A stretch of DNA of 64,000 bases from Colwellia piezophila ATCC BAA-637 (lineage in GTDB: Bacteria; Pseudomonadota; Gammaproteobacteria; Enterobacterales; Alteromonadaceae), in contig NZ_KB905165.1 in assembly GCF_000378625.1 (NCBI RefSeq), positions 124,001 through 188,000 of the forward strand. Direction: 5' to 3'. Positions within the stretch are counted from its first letter, which is position 1. The number at the start of each line of letters is the position of its first letter. The position numbers were made by a program, and so were the translations under genes. The notes beneath the pieces were generated by a model that searched no databases, was not told the origin of the DNA, and saw only the letters and a list, made by a program, of their open reading frames with translations. Shown one piece after another: positions 20,147-28,922 of the stretch.

Positions 20147-20539
20147 TCACGGCAGCTTATTTATTACCACGACCTTCTTATTTAGTGCCGCTTTATCCAG
20201 AGTGGTAGCGTCATTTTTTGCCTCCGAGATTTTTTGTCTGATCTTTTGATCTAATGAATGCTCTAACGAAGACCGTTTAATGCGGTTAGCATCTAAGTAG
20301 ATTAATGAGCTTTGCTCGAATTTGACTTTAGCTTTCGCCATCGGCCAATGGCTAAAGCTTTTGAGGTATTGTAATTCCTCTGCCGCTTTGTTGCATTTTA
20401 TCTTCAATTTATACTTATCTTCAGCGCTTGCTTCTAAGGCGTATTTAGTCTGGTCTGGTTTATTAAGAGTATTATTATTTAATTGTAAAAATCTATATAG
20501 CTTGGTTTTAAGATGATATATATAGGCAAAAAGGCTCAT
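20147..20539 (-). CDS. Hypothetical protein, charged and helical
   Basis: 130 aa with no recognised family. The protein is rich in Lys, Glu and Ala and looks helical (AEDKYKLKIKCNKAAEELQY, QKIRQKISEAKNDATTLDKA). The N-terminal 20 residues are mildly hydrophobic and aromatic but not a clear signal peptide. The upstream site on the minus strand is weak (AGG about eight bases before the ATG). It ends 20 bases from the MITE-like element. It could be a lineage-specific small protein or a chance frame. Confidence 0.4.
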   Translation of the reverse strand: MSLFAYIYHLKTKLYRFLQLNNNTLNKPDQTKYALEASAEDKYKLKIKCNKAAEELQYLKSFSHWPMAKAKVKFEQSSLIYLDANRIKRSSLEHSLDQKIRQKISEAKNDATTLDKAALNKKVVVINKLP

Positions 20540-20748
20540 ATTTATACCTATTTAAGAGGACACCTTACTAGTTATAGTTCAAATCCTATGCTTTTTCCCA
20601 GTGTTTAAGCACTTTAATTTGGTAGGGAAACCAAAATTTAATTAGCTAGGGTTAAGTAAGTACTTAAATTGCAGAGGAAAAGTAAGTTATAATAAAGAAG
20701 TAATCTTCAGCTACTTTTATATTGTTTTCTCGCCAGCATGAGCCTTTA

Positions 20749-22488
20749 ATGAAACTTTTTGACCCTGAGCAATTTCGCCAAAAATTCCCACTGATAGCAA
20801 GTTATGATCAAACCTTGAGTGTACAATCGGACTCAAAAATAGGACTCATTTACTTTGATAATGCAGCAACCACACAAAAACCACAGCAAGTCATTGATAG
20901 CCAGCAAGAGTACTACCAAGGTTACAATGCTAATGTACATAGAGCTTCTCATCACTTAAGTAACAAAGCGACTTATGCTTTTGAAAAGTCCCGCTCTTTA
21001 GTACAGGTCTTCATCGGTGCCCAAAGTGTTAAAGAAATTATTTGGACTAAAGGCGCAACGGAAAGTATTAATATAGTTGTGCAAAGTTTGGCTAGAAATA
21101 CCTTAAAAGCTGGGGATGAAATTGTGCTTTGTGCCAGTGAACATCATGCCAATATCGTGCCTTGGCAAATGGTTGCTGAGCAAACGGGCGCAGTGATAAA
21201 AATAATGCCTTTAAATCGTCAGGGTTATATTGATATCACTAAAATTGATACCATCATTAGTGATAAAACCAAGTTTGTTTCCTGCGCTCATATTTCTAAT
21301 GTATTAGGTCGTATAAACCCAATAAAACAAATAATTGCAAAAGCAAAATCTGTGGGGGCTATCAGTTTAATTGATGGCGCTCAAGCCGTTGCCCATTTAC
21401 CCATTGATGTTCAGGCACTCGATTGCGATTTTTATGTATTTTCAGCACACAAAATGTATGGACCAACGGGAATCGGAGTGCTTTACGGTAAAAAATCTTT
21501 ACTTGAATCCATGCCTCCTTATCAGGGCGGCGGTGAAATGATCAAAACGGTTAGTTTTACTCAAGGTAGTCGCTATAATTCATTACCCTTTAAGTTTGAA
21601 GCTGGGACGCCTAATATTGCTGGAGTTATCGGCCTTGGCGAGAGTATTACTTTTTTAACACCATTGCTCAATGATGTTGCTAAAGATTACCAAGACTATG
21701 AACAAAAACTCGTTGCATACTGCTATCAAGCCCTAAGCAGTATTGAAGAAGTACAATTTATTCGCGAAGGCTGCCCAGATATCGCTGTAATCGCTTTTAC
21801 GTTAACCGACCACCATAATCATGATGTAGCTACCACGCTTGATACTTATGGTGTTGCAATTCGCGCTGGCCATCATTGCGCTATGCCCTTGATGGCACAG
21901 CTAAAGTTAGATGGTTGCTTAAGAGTTTCGTTAGCCGCCTACAATACCACGGCTGAAATAGATTACTTTATTGCTACTTTAAGAAAAATTTTACAAAGCG
22001 ATTTATCACCACATGACGACTTACGAGTAGTTGCCGGCAAAGAGCAAGATAAAACTAAAGCAGGGGATTTAACAAAAGTCTTGGCAACAGAGATGGCTGG
22101 TATAATCGCTCTGTTTACAAAAACCAAAGGCTGGGATAGCAGACATAGAGAAATTATGCTGTTAGGTAAAAAGCTAACTCGTATGGATAAAGCACTACGC
22201 AATGAAACCACTATCATAACCGGCTGTGAAAGCCTTGCTTGGCTTAAAGTAGAACTAACCAGTCAAGGGTTGTATTTATTTACAGCGGACAGCGATGCTA
22301 AGATTATTCGAGGTTTATTAGTGATTGTCCTTGCTGCTTATAATAATAAGACCGCAAAGCAAATAGCAGACTTTGATATTAATAGTTACTTTAAACAGTT
22401 AGGTTTAATGCAGCACCTAAGTCCGTCACGTGGTAACGGCTTATTGGCGATAGTTGATAAAATAAGGTTATTTGCAACCCCTGTGTGA
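20749..22488 (+). CDS. csdA: Cysteine desulfurase CsdA fused to a CsdE/SufE-type sulfur acceptor
   Basis: 579 aa from the ATG at 20749, chosen because MKLFDPEQFRQKFP aligns with the start of E. coli CsdA; an in-frame TTG at 20722 would add nine residues. Residues 1-415 are a class V aminotransferase-fold desulfurase with the PLP lysine in SAHKMYGPTG (K235) and the persulfide cysteine in AGHHCAMP (C377). After a linker of about 30 residues, 440-579 form a SufE domain whose active Cys is in ITGCESLAWL (C493). In E. coli these are separate proteins, CsdA and CsdE. The joined form should pass sulfur within one chain. The convergent neighbour is tcdA (csdL), the same functional cluster as in E. 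coli. Confidence 0.9.
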   Translation: MKLFDPEQFRQKFPLIASYDQTLSVQSDSKIGLIYFDNAATTQKPQQVIDSQQEYYQGYNANVHRASHHLSNKATYAFEKSRSLVQVFIGAQSVKEIIWTKGATESINIVVQSLARNTLKAGDEIVLCASEHHANIVPWQMVAEQTGAVIKIMPLNRQGYIDITKIDTIISDKTKFVSCAHISNVLGRINPIKQIIAKAKSVGAISLIDGAQAVAHLPIDVQALDCDFYVFSAHKMYGPTGIGVLYGKKSLLESMPPYQGGGEMIKTVSFTQGSRYNSLPFKFEAGTPNIAGVIGLGESITFLTPLLNDVAKDYQDYEQKLVAYCYQALSSIEEVQFIREGCPDIAVIAFTLTDHHNHDVATTLDTYGVAIRAGHHCAMPLMAQLKLDGCLRVSLAAYNTTAEIDYFIATLRKILQSDLSPHDDLRVVAGKEQDKTKAGDLTKVLATEMAGIIALFTKTKGWDSRHREIMLLGKKLTRMDKALRNETTIITGCESLAWLKVELTSQGLYLFTADSDAKIIRGLLVIVLAAYNNKTAKQIADFDINSYFKQLGLMQHLSPSRGNGLLAIVDKIRLFATPV

Positions 22489-22530
22489 CCCTTTTTATAA
22501 AACTGAGGGGATTAGTTTACGGTACTGCCA

Positions 22531-23349
22531 TTATTTTTGGCGTTTCTTTAATAGCTTATCAATAGCTCTACCCACGGCAAAGAATGCGAACGTTGCCGTA
22601 ACATGGGTGGTTGCGCCAAAGCCAGTACGACAATCTAATCGCGTGGACCCTTGCTCGCCTTTACTTGTATCAGGTTTTGCTAGGCAGACTTCACCGGTCT
22701 CATTAGCCGCAGGGTAGCGCAGTTGCTCTGTTGAATATACCGCATCAATTGAGAACTTTCTTTTGCTGGCTTTAGCAAGATCTGCCCGAGGAAAATTAAA
22801 CTCACGACGTAATTGATTTTTTACTTTTGCCAATAAAGGGTCTTGATAAGTTTTACTTAAATCATCGATAGCAATTCGGCTTGGATCAACTTGTCCACCA
22901 GCACCACCAATAGTGATTATCGGTAATTTATTACGTTTACAATAGGCAATGATACGGGTCTTAATATCAACCGAATCAATAGCATCAACAACATAATCAA
23001 ATGGCTGACTAAGTAATGTTGCTAAATTATCGGTGGTAACGAAGTCTTCAATAACGTGCACTTCACACTCTGGATTAATTTGCTTAATGCGTGCACTCAT
23101 CACATCAACTTTACTTTGACCAACCGTATCCGTTAATGCGTGAATTTGACGGTTTATATTGGTGGTACAGATGTCATCTAAGTCGATTAACGTTATTTTT
23201 CCTATGCCATTACGTGCTAATGCTTCAGCTACCCAGGAGCCAACACCACCTATGCCAATAACACAAAAATGTGCTTGCTTTAAAATGCTTGCGCCATGGA
23301 CGCCATATAGACGGCTAATACCACCAAATCGTAAAGAATAATCAGACAT
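22531..23349 (-). CDS. tcdA: TcdA (CsdL), tRNA threonylcarbamoyladenosine dehydratase
   Basis: 272 aa, E1/ThiF-like fold. The nucleotide-binding motif GIGGVGSWVAEALARNG lies at about 32-48, the ATP-contacting NINRQIHAL near 64 and DAIDSVDIK near 122. TcdA makes the cyclic form of t6A37 in ANN-decoding tRNAs, an ATP-dependent step; in E. coli it works with the CsdA-CsdE sulfur relay. The C-terminal RPAANETGEVCLAK-type region and the hydrophobic end match the family. It is transcribed towards the csdA-csdE fusion, with 42 bases between the two stops. Confidence 0.95.
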   Translation of the reverse strand: MSDYSLRFGGISRLYGVHGASILKQAHFCVIGIGGVGSWVAEALARNGIGKITLIDLDDICTTNINRQIHALTDTVGQSKVDVMSARIKQINPECEVHVIEDFVTTDNLATLLSQPFDYVVDAIDSVDIKTRIIAYCKRNKLPIITIGGAGGQVDPSRIAIDDLSKTYQDPLLAKVKNQLRREFNFPRADLAKASKRKFSIDAVYSTEQLRYPAANETGEVCLAKPDTSKGEQGSTRLDCRTGFGATTHVTATFAFFAVGRAIDKLLKKRQK

Positions 23350-23573
23350 AATTAATTTATTGAGACTTCATGTGAAAGAGTAAGTTACAGGAAACTATTA
23401 TAACGATTTGTTGGTTTGAGTTAAATCAAAATTACGTGACTTTAAACCCCTTTAATTACCTTTAATTAGCATCTGAACAGGGAAAAAACGCCATTTGACA
23501 TTCTTTATGTGAATAGTAGATATCACCTATATTTATGGTGTTTTGTGTGGGAGTTATCAAAAAACAGGCATGA

Positions 23574-23597
23574 AAAAGGCAGCGATTGCTGCCTTTT
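23574..23597 (-). terminator. Intrinsic terminator downstream of gltA
   Basis: A ten-bp stem AAAAGGCAGC / GCTGCCTTTT with a GATT loop, 27 bases after the gltA stop on the minus strand. The rest of 23350-23623 shows nothing else I can name. Confidence 0.85.
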
Positions 23598-23623
23598 GAA
23601 CTTAATCTTAGGTAATTAAGTTA

Positions 23624-24910
23624 TTATCTTTTACTTAATGGTACGAATTCACGGTTAATTTCACCGGTGTACTTTTGGCGAGGACGACCGATTTTTTGAC
23701 CCGGTTGAGATAACATTTCATCCCAGTGAGCAATCCAACCAACGGTTCTAGACATGGCAAATATAACGGTGAACATGCTGGTAGGAATACCAATAGCTTT
23801 AAGAATAATACCTGAGTAGAAATCTACGTTAGGGTACAGTTTCTTTTCAATAAAGTATGGGTCTTCAAGGGCTACTTTCTCTAAAGCCATAGCAACATCA
23901 AGCAATGGATCGCTGATACCTAGCTCTGTCAATACTTCGTGACATGTTTCACGCATTACGGTTGCACGTGGATCGAAGTTTTTATAAACACGATGACCAA
24001 AGCCCATTAAACGGAATGGGTCGCTTTTATCTTTCGCTTTAGCAACAAATTCATCAACGCGATCTAAGCTGCCAATTTCTTCTAGCATAGTTAAACATGC
24101 TTCATTAGCACCGCCATGTGCAGGTCCCCATAAAGAGGCAACACCCGCGGCAATACATGCATAAGGATTAGCGCCTGATGAACCGGCTAAACGTACAGTA
24201 GACGTTGAAGCGTTTTGTTCATGATCAGCATGTAAGGTGAAAATTCTATCCATAGCATTGGCGATGGTAGGGCTAACAATATATTCTTCAGCAGGAACTG
24301 AGAACATCATATGAAGGAAGTTTTCAGCAAAAGAAAGATCATTGCGAGGGTAAACAAATGGTTGCCCAACGCTGTATTTATACGCCATAGCTGCAATCGT
24401 TGGCATCTTAGCGATCAATCTATGAGCACTACGTTTACGCTGTGCAGGATCGGTGATGTCTAAGTCACTGTGATAAAAAGAAGACATAGCGCCAACAACA
24501 CCACAAACCATTGCCATTGGATGCGCATCAGGTAAGAAGCCTTGGAAGAAATGAGCTAATTTTTCATGTACCATGGTATGCGTAGTGATAATGTTTTTAA
24601 ACTTATCATATTCAGCTTGAGTTGGTGCATCGCCATTTAATAAGATATAACAAACTTCTAAGTAATCAGCTTGTTTAGCAAGGCTATCTATTGGGTAACC
24701 GCGATGTTGTAATATACCTTTATCACCATCGATGAAGGTAATAGATGATTCACAAGACGCCGTAGCTAAAAAGCCTGGGTCATAGGTGAAATAGCCATGG
24801 CTACCTAGAGTTCTAATATCAATTACGTCAGTACCAGCAGTACCTTTTAAAATTGGAAACTGTCCAATTTCTTTGCCATCAATACTCAGAGTGGCTTTTA
24901 ATTCAGCCAT
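23624..24910 (-). CDS. gltA: Citrate synthase (type II)
   Basis: 428 aa, the size of hexameric, NADH-sensitive gammaproteobacterial citrate synthases. Conserved blocks include the first active-site His region ([15 protein letters not shown]), GPAHGGANE and [14 protein letters not shown]; the catalytic Asp lies in the [11 protein letters not shown] block. It condenses acetyl-CoA and oxaloacetate. It is transcribed divergently from sdhC, as in E. coli. GGGG lies about 12 bases before the ATG at 24910; no clear promoter boxes could be fixed. Confidence 0.98.
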   Translation of the reverse strand: MAELKATLSIDGKEIGQFPILKGTAGTDVIDIRTLGSHGYFTYDPGFLATASCESSITFIDGDKGILQHRGYPIDSLAKQADYLEVCYILLNGDAPTQAEYDKFKNIITTHTMVHEKLAHFFQGFLPDAHPMAMVCGVVGAMSSFYHSDLDITDPAQRKRSAHRLIAKMPTIAAMAYKYSVGQPFVYPRNDLSFAENFLHMMFSVPAEEYIVSPTIANAMDRIFTLHADHEQNASTSTVRLAGSSGANPYACIAAGVASLWGPAHGGANEACLTMLEEIGSLDRVDEFVAKAKDKSDPFRLMGFGHRVYKNFDPRATVMRETCHEVLTELGISDPLLDVAMALEKVALEDPYFIEKKLYPNVDFYSGIILKAIGIPTSMFTVIFAMSRTVGWIAHWDEMLSQPGQKIGRPRQKYTGEINREFVPLSKR

Positions 24911-25290
24911 AATGTTTTTCCCCTATCAATTATAATTTATTTACATTTACTGACATTCGACTAGGTTGCTTAATTCCTATACTAACCTAACTGAATAATT
25001 AGTCAGTTTTTGTGGTTTTTCTTGGGTTTTTCAAACTGGCGACATTCTACCCCGAAATGAATTTAAAATGTAAGAGTAATTATACTAAAGTTTAATACCG
25101 CGCAATAAATCGCTTAAAAATTACACACCCTTAATTTAGCGGTAGGTAAAATTGTAATTCCATGTTATCGATTATATAATCTGTTCGTCTGGTAGCCTTT
25201 TCTATATGATTATAGATTCAACAACCTATAATGTTTTTGAGTTTTATTACAAAATCTAACTAGAATCGCTTTATGAAGTTGGTTAAACTT

Positions 25291-25308
25291 GTGTACGAAT
25301 TGGTACAC
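25291..25308. promoter_or_regulatory. 18-bp palindrome in the gltA-sdhC divergent region (candidate operator)
   Basis: GTGTACGAATTGGTACAC is symmetrical at 16 of 18 positions. It lies 177 bases before sdhC and 381 bases before gltA, in the 557-base intergenic region that must hold both promoters. Two-fold symmetric sites of this size usually bind a dimeric repressor or activator. I cannot assign the protein: it lacks the spacing of a CRP site. Elsewhere in the region are a weaker dyad AACTGA / TCAGTT near 24988 and AT-rich sequence without clear promoter boxes. Confidence 0.4.
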
Positions 25309-25467
25309 TAAATTAAGAACTTGTAAAAAGTTACCGTTCACTTTCGGGAATTGCTTTTATTTATATTGATTTTTGAGTTTTAATTAAGTTTAAATTCAGT
25401 AAATAAAGGTAGTTCATGAGTAACAATAATAAAAGTTGAAGGCTTTCGAGCTCTTTAGGCAACAATT

Positions 25468-25842
25468 GTGAAAAAACAACGTCCTGTAAACCTAGATCTA
25501 TCTACAATAAAAATGCACCCAGCAGCACATGCTTCAATTCTTCACCGTATTTCCGGTGTAATTATGGTATTTGCTATTGGCATTCTATTGTGGACCCTTT
25601 CCATCTCTCTTTCTTCTGCACAAGGATTTAGTCAAATTCAAGGTTACCTTGATGGCTTATTCTTTAGTTTTATTATCTTTGGCTGTCTTTCAGCATTGAC
25701 TTATCATTTGTTGGCAGGTGTTCGTCACTTGTTTATGGATATGGGTCATTTTGAAGAGTTAGCTTCAGGTAATGCCACTGCCAAATTCATCATGGTGGTT
25801 TGGATAGCTGTATCAGCAGTAATAGGAGTTTGGTTATGGTAA
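25468..25842 (+). CDS. sdhC: SdhC, succinate dehydrogenase cytochrome b556 subunit
   Basis: 124 aa with three transmembrane helices and the family signature SILHRISGVIM near residues 24-34. HLLAGVRHLFMDMGH provides the conserved histidine region for haem b. It anchors SdhAB to the inner membrane and helps form the ubiquinone site. The start is a GTG at 25468, giving MKKQRPVNLDLSTIKMHP, the expected N terminus. It overlaps sdhD by seven bases. Confidence 0.96.
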   Translation: MKKQRPVNLDLSTIKMHPAAHASILHRISGVIMVFAIGILLWTLSISLSSAQGFSQIQGYLDGLFFSFIIFGCLSALTYHLLAGVRHLFMDMGHFEELASGNATAKFIMVVWIAVSAVIGVWLW

Positions 25843-26183
25843 ACGTCGTCGCATCAGTAGGCCGTAATGGCGTACATGATTTTATTCTTTTACGAGCAAG
25901 TGCCATCATACTTGCTCTTTACACCTTACTTCTTGCTGGTTTCTTTGTAGTAACTCCAACCGTTACTTTTGAACTATGGCAAGGGTTCTTTGCTTGTACC
26001 AGCGTTAAAGTGGCAACAGTGTTAGCACTGTTGGCATTATTAACACACGCGAAAATTGGCGTATGGCAAGTATTGTCAGATTATATTAAACCTGCGTTTT
26101 TACGCGGTGCTTTGCAATTTTTCTTTTCTGTTACTTTATTAGCCTACCTAGTGTTTGGCTTTTTAATCGTGTGGGGTGTATAA
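25836..26183 (+). CDS. sdhD: SdhD, succinate dehydrogenase membrane anchor subunit
   Basis: 115 aa starting at the ATG at 25836, chosen because AGGAG (25824-25828) sits seven bases upstream and the sequence MVNVVASVGRNGVHDFILLR matches the family N terminus; a longer in-frame start at 25800 would lie deep inside sdhC. It has three transmembrane helices and a conserved LTHAKIGVWQVLSDY-type segment with the haem/quinone His. The sdhA start codon follows immediately after the stop. Confidence 0.94.
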   Translation: MVNVVASVGRNGVHDFILLRASAIILALYTLLLAGFFVVTPTVTFELWQGFFACTSVKVATVLALLALLTHAKIGVWQVLSDYIKPAFLRGALQFFFSVTLLAYLVFGFLIVWGV

Positions 26184-27953
26184 GTGAGCGTTCCAATTCG
26201 TGAATTTGACGCCATAGTTATTGGCGCAGGCGGCGCAGGTATGCGCGCTGCATTAGCAATTACTGAGTCAGGCAAATCTTGTGCCTTGATCTCGAAAGTA
26301 TTTCCAACTCGTTCTCATACTGTATCTGCTCAGGGTGGTATTACTGTTGCTTTAGGTAATGCCCATGAAGATCATTGGGAACAACATATGTACGATACGG
26401 TTAAAGGCTCTGATTATATCGGTGACCAAGACGCCATCGAGTACATGTGTAAAGTGGGTCCTGAAGCCGTGATTGAATTAGAGAAAATGGGTTTACCTTT
26501 TTCTCGTACCGAAGATGGTAAAATTTATCAACGACCTTTTGGTGGTCAATCTAAAAACTTTGGTGGTGAACAAGCGGCTCGTACCGCAGCCGCGGCTGAT
26601 CGTACCGGTCATGCCTTGTTACATTGTTTGTACCAACAAAATGTTAAAAACAAAACTAACGTTTACTCTGAATGGTATGCCTTAGATTTAGTTAAAAATA
26701 GTGACGGTGCCGTTGTTGGTACCACCGCTATTTGCATTGAAACCGGTGAAATTGTTTACTTTAAAGCCCGTGCAACGGTATTAGCTACTGGTGGCGCAGG
26801 TCGTATTTTCGCCTCGACTACCAATGCTCATATCAATACTGGTGACGGTGTTGGTATGTCACTTCGTGCCGGCATTCAAATGCAAGACATGGAAATGTGG
26901 CAGTTCCACCCAACCGGTATTGCTGGTGCGGGTGTATTGGTTACTGAAGGTTGTCGTGGTGAAGGTGGTTATCTGCTTAACAAAAATGGCGAACGTTTCA
27001 TGGAACGTTACGCGCCAAATGCGAAAGATTTAGCCGGTCGTGATGTTGTTGCTCGTTCAATGATGACAGAGATCCGTGAAGGTCGTGGTTATGATCATCC
27101 ACAATACGGTCCTCATATCAAGTTGAAATTGGATCACTTAGGTCGTGAAACCTTATACAAACGTCTACCCGGTGTTTGTGAGTTATCTAAGACTTTTGCT
27201 CATGTTGATCCAGCGGAAGAGCCGATTCCTGTTATTCCTACTTGTCACTACCAAATGGGTGGTGTACCGACTAACGTTAACGGTCAAGCACTTAACATTG
27301 GTGTTGATGGTAAAGAAACTATTGTTGAAGGTTTATTTGCCGTTGGTGAAATTGCGTGTGTTTCTGTACATGGTGCTAACCGTTTAGGTGGTAACTCATT
27401 ACTTGATTTAGTAGTATTTGGCCGCGCTACAGGTAATTTCTTAGGGACTTACTTAAACGAAACACAATCAGGTACTGATGCCTCTGAGTCTGATTTAGAT
27501 GCGTCACTTGCCCGTACGAATCGTTGGGAGTCATCGACTAAAGGTGAAGACCCAGTACAAATTCGTAAAGACTTACAACAGTGTATGCAAATGAACTTTG
27601 GGGTTTTCCGAGAAGGTGAAACCATGGCTAAAGGCATGACCGAATTAACCGAGCTTCGTGAACGTCTTAAAGTAGCAAGGTTAGATGACAAGTCTTCTGA
27701 GTTTAATACTCAACGTATTGAGTGTTTAGAGTTAGATAACTTAATGGAAACTGCCTTCTGTTCAGCAAAAGCAGCAAACTTCCGTACAGAATCTCGTGGC
27801 GCACATGCTCGTCAAGATTTCACTGAACGCGATGATGTTAACTGGTTATGTCATTCAATCTACACGCCTGAGACCGAAGCAATGTCTAAGCGTGATGTTA
27901 ATATGAAGCCTGTTCACCGCGAAGCTTTCCCACCGAAAGCACGTGTTTACTAA
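26184..27953 (+). CDS. sdhA: SdhA, succinate dehydrogenase flavoprotein subunit
   Basis: 589 aa, canonical length. The FAD-binding GAGGAGM motif lies at residues 14-20 and the covalent FAD histidine is H45 in [10 protein letters not shown]. Substrate-site blocks [11 protein letters not shown] and GCRGEGGYL are intact. It oxidises succinate to fumarate on the cytoplasmic face and passes electrons to SdhB. The start is a GTG directly abutting the sdhD stop, so translation is probably coupled. sdhB follows 21 bases downstream. Confidence 0.98.
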   Translation: MSVPIREFDAIVIGAGGAGMRAALAITESGKSCALISKVFPTRSHTVSAQGGITVALGNAHEDHWEQHMYDTVKGSDYIGDQDAIEYMCKVGPEAVIELEKMGLPFSRTEDGKIYQRPFGGQSKNFGGEQAARTAAAADRTGHALLHCLYQQNVKNKTNVYSEWYALDLVKNSDGAVVGTTAICIETGEIVYFKARATVLATGGAGRIFASTTNAHINTGDGVGMSLRAGIQMQDMEMWQFHPTGIAGAGVLVTEGCRGEGGYLLNKNGERFMERYAPNAKDLAGRDVVARSMMTEIREGRGYDHPQYGPHIKLKLDHLGRETLYKRLPGVCELSKTFAHVDPAEEPIPVIPTCHYQMGGVPTNVNGQALNIGVDGKETIVEGLFAVGEIACVSVHGANRLGGNSLLDLVVFGRATGNFLGTYLNETQSGTDASESDLDASLARTNRWESSTKGEDPVQIRKDLQQCMQMNFGVFREGETMAKGMTELTELRERLKVARLDDKSSEFNTQRIECLELDNLMETAFCSAKAANFRTESRGAHARQDFTERDDVNWLCHSIYTPETEAMSKRDVNMKPVHREAFPPKARVY

Positions 27954-27974
27954 GGACATAATTGTAGGAATTAA

Positions 27975-28685
27975 ATGATGAAACAAAATTTTTCGATTTA
28001 CCGCTACAACCCTGATGTAGATGCTAAACCTTACATGAAAGATTATCAGTTAGAAGTACCTGAAGGTACTGATATGATGATTCTTGATGCGCTTATTCTT
28101 TTGAAAGAAGAAGACGCAACGTTATCATTCCGTCGTTCATGTCGTGAGGGAGTATGTGGCTCTGACGGTTTAAACATGAATGGTAAAAATGGTTTGGCTT
28201 GTATCACACCATTATCAGAGTTAAAAACGAAAACTATCGTCTTACGTCCGTTGCCTGGTTTACCGGTAGTACGTGACTTGATTATTGATATGACACAATT
28301 TTATCAGCAATATGAAAAAATTAAACCATACTTGATCAACGATGCTCAACCCGCTGCGCGTGAAAATATTCAGTCAATTGAAGAACGTGAGAAATTAGAC
28401 GGTCTTTATGAGTGTATTTTATGTGCATGTTGTTCAACTTCATGTCCTTCTTTTTGGTGGAACCCGGATAAATTTATCGGTCCAGCCGGTTTGTTGCATG
28501 CTTATCGCTTCTTAATTGATAGTCGTGATACGGCAACCGAAGAGCGTTTAGATGATTTACAAGATGCTTATAGCGTATTCCGTTGTCACGGTATAATGAA
28601 TTGTGTTGATGTTTGTCCAAAAGGATTAAACCCAACCAAAGCGATAGGCCATATTAAATCAATGTTATTAAACCGCGCGGTTTAA
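27975..28685 (+). CDS. sdhB: SdhB, succinate dehydrogenase iron-sulfur subunit
   Basis: 236 aa. It has a plant-type [2Fe-2S] cluster motif (SCREGVCGSDGLNMNG) and two C-terminal cluster motifs (CILCACCSTSCP; CHGIMNCVDVCPKGLNP) for the [4Fe-4S] and [3Fe-4S] centres. It relays electrons from SdhA to quinone. Two adjacent ATG codons (27975 and 27978) could serve as start; AGGA lies upstream at a workable distance for both. It ends the sdhCDAB part of the cluster; two inverted repeats separate it from sucA. Confidence 0.97.
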   Translation: MMKQNFSIYRYNPDVDAKPYMKDYQLEVPEGTDMMILDALILLKEEDATLSFRRSCREGVCGSDGLNMNGKNGLACITPLSELKTKTIVLRPLPGLPVVRDLIIDMTQFYQQYEKIKPYLINDAQPAARENIQSIEEREKLDGLYECILCACCSTSCPSFWWNPDKFIGPAGLLHAYRFLIDSRDTATEERLDDLQDAYSVFRCHGIMNCVDVCPKGLNPTKAIGHIKSMLLNRAV

Positions 28686-28700
28686 TGAAATTTAACCTTA

Positions 28701-28729
28701 ACGAAAGCAAGTTTAACTACTGCTTTCGT
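28701..28729 (+). other. Hairpin in the sdhB-sucA gap
   Basis: ACGAAAGCA (28701-28709) and TGCTTTCGT (28721-28729) form a nine-bp stem with an 11-base loop, 15 bases after the sdhB stop. The downstream T richness is broken up, so it is a weak terminator at best and may instead protect the sdh mRNA 3' end after processing. Confidence 0.5.
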
Positions 28730-28763
28730 CTAAGTTTATTTTATTGATTTATATGCAAGAATA

Positions 28764-28824
28764 AACAGGGTATTATACTTTTCAGTTAAACTGTTGGTTT
28801 AGCTTTTGAATGAAATACCCTGTT
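28764..28824. other. Widely spaced perfect 11-bp inverted repeat before sucA
   Basis: AACAGGGTATT (28764-28774) and AATACCCTGTT (28814-28824) are exact inverse complements 39 bases apart. The first arm includes TATT of a possible -10 region (TATTATACT). It could be a pair of half-operators or a long-range RNA stem. Confidence 0.45.
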
Positions 28825-28922
28825 AAATTTACTATGTTTTTTAGCGTAATCGTTTAGGTTTATTTTGAACTTACAATGGTTATAAATTTTAATTGCTTTC
28901 CCCCCAGCAAAGGAACAAGGCA

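Noticed and set aside
20722-20748. TTG start for the csdA-csdE fusion
   Set aside because: No ribosome-binding site; the ATG at 20749 aligns with the CsdA family N terminus.
25416-25439. Seven-codon leader peptide (Met-Ser-Asn-Asn-Asn-Lys-Ser) before sdhC with AAGG upstream
   Set aside because: Too short to distinguish from chance; no attenuator structure follows it and no codon bias suggests a regulatory amino acid.
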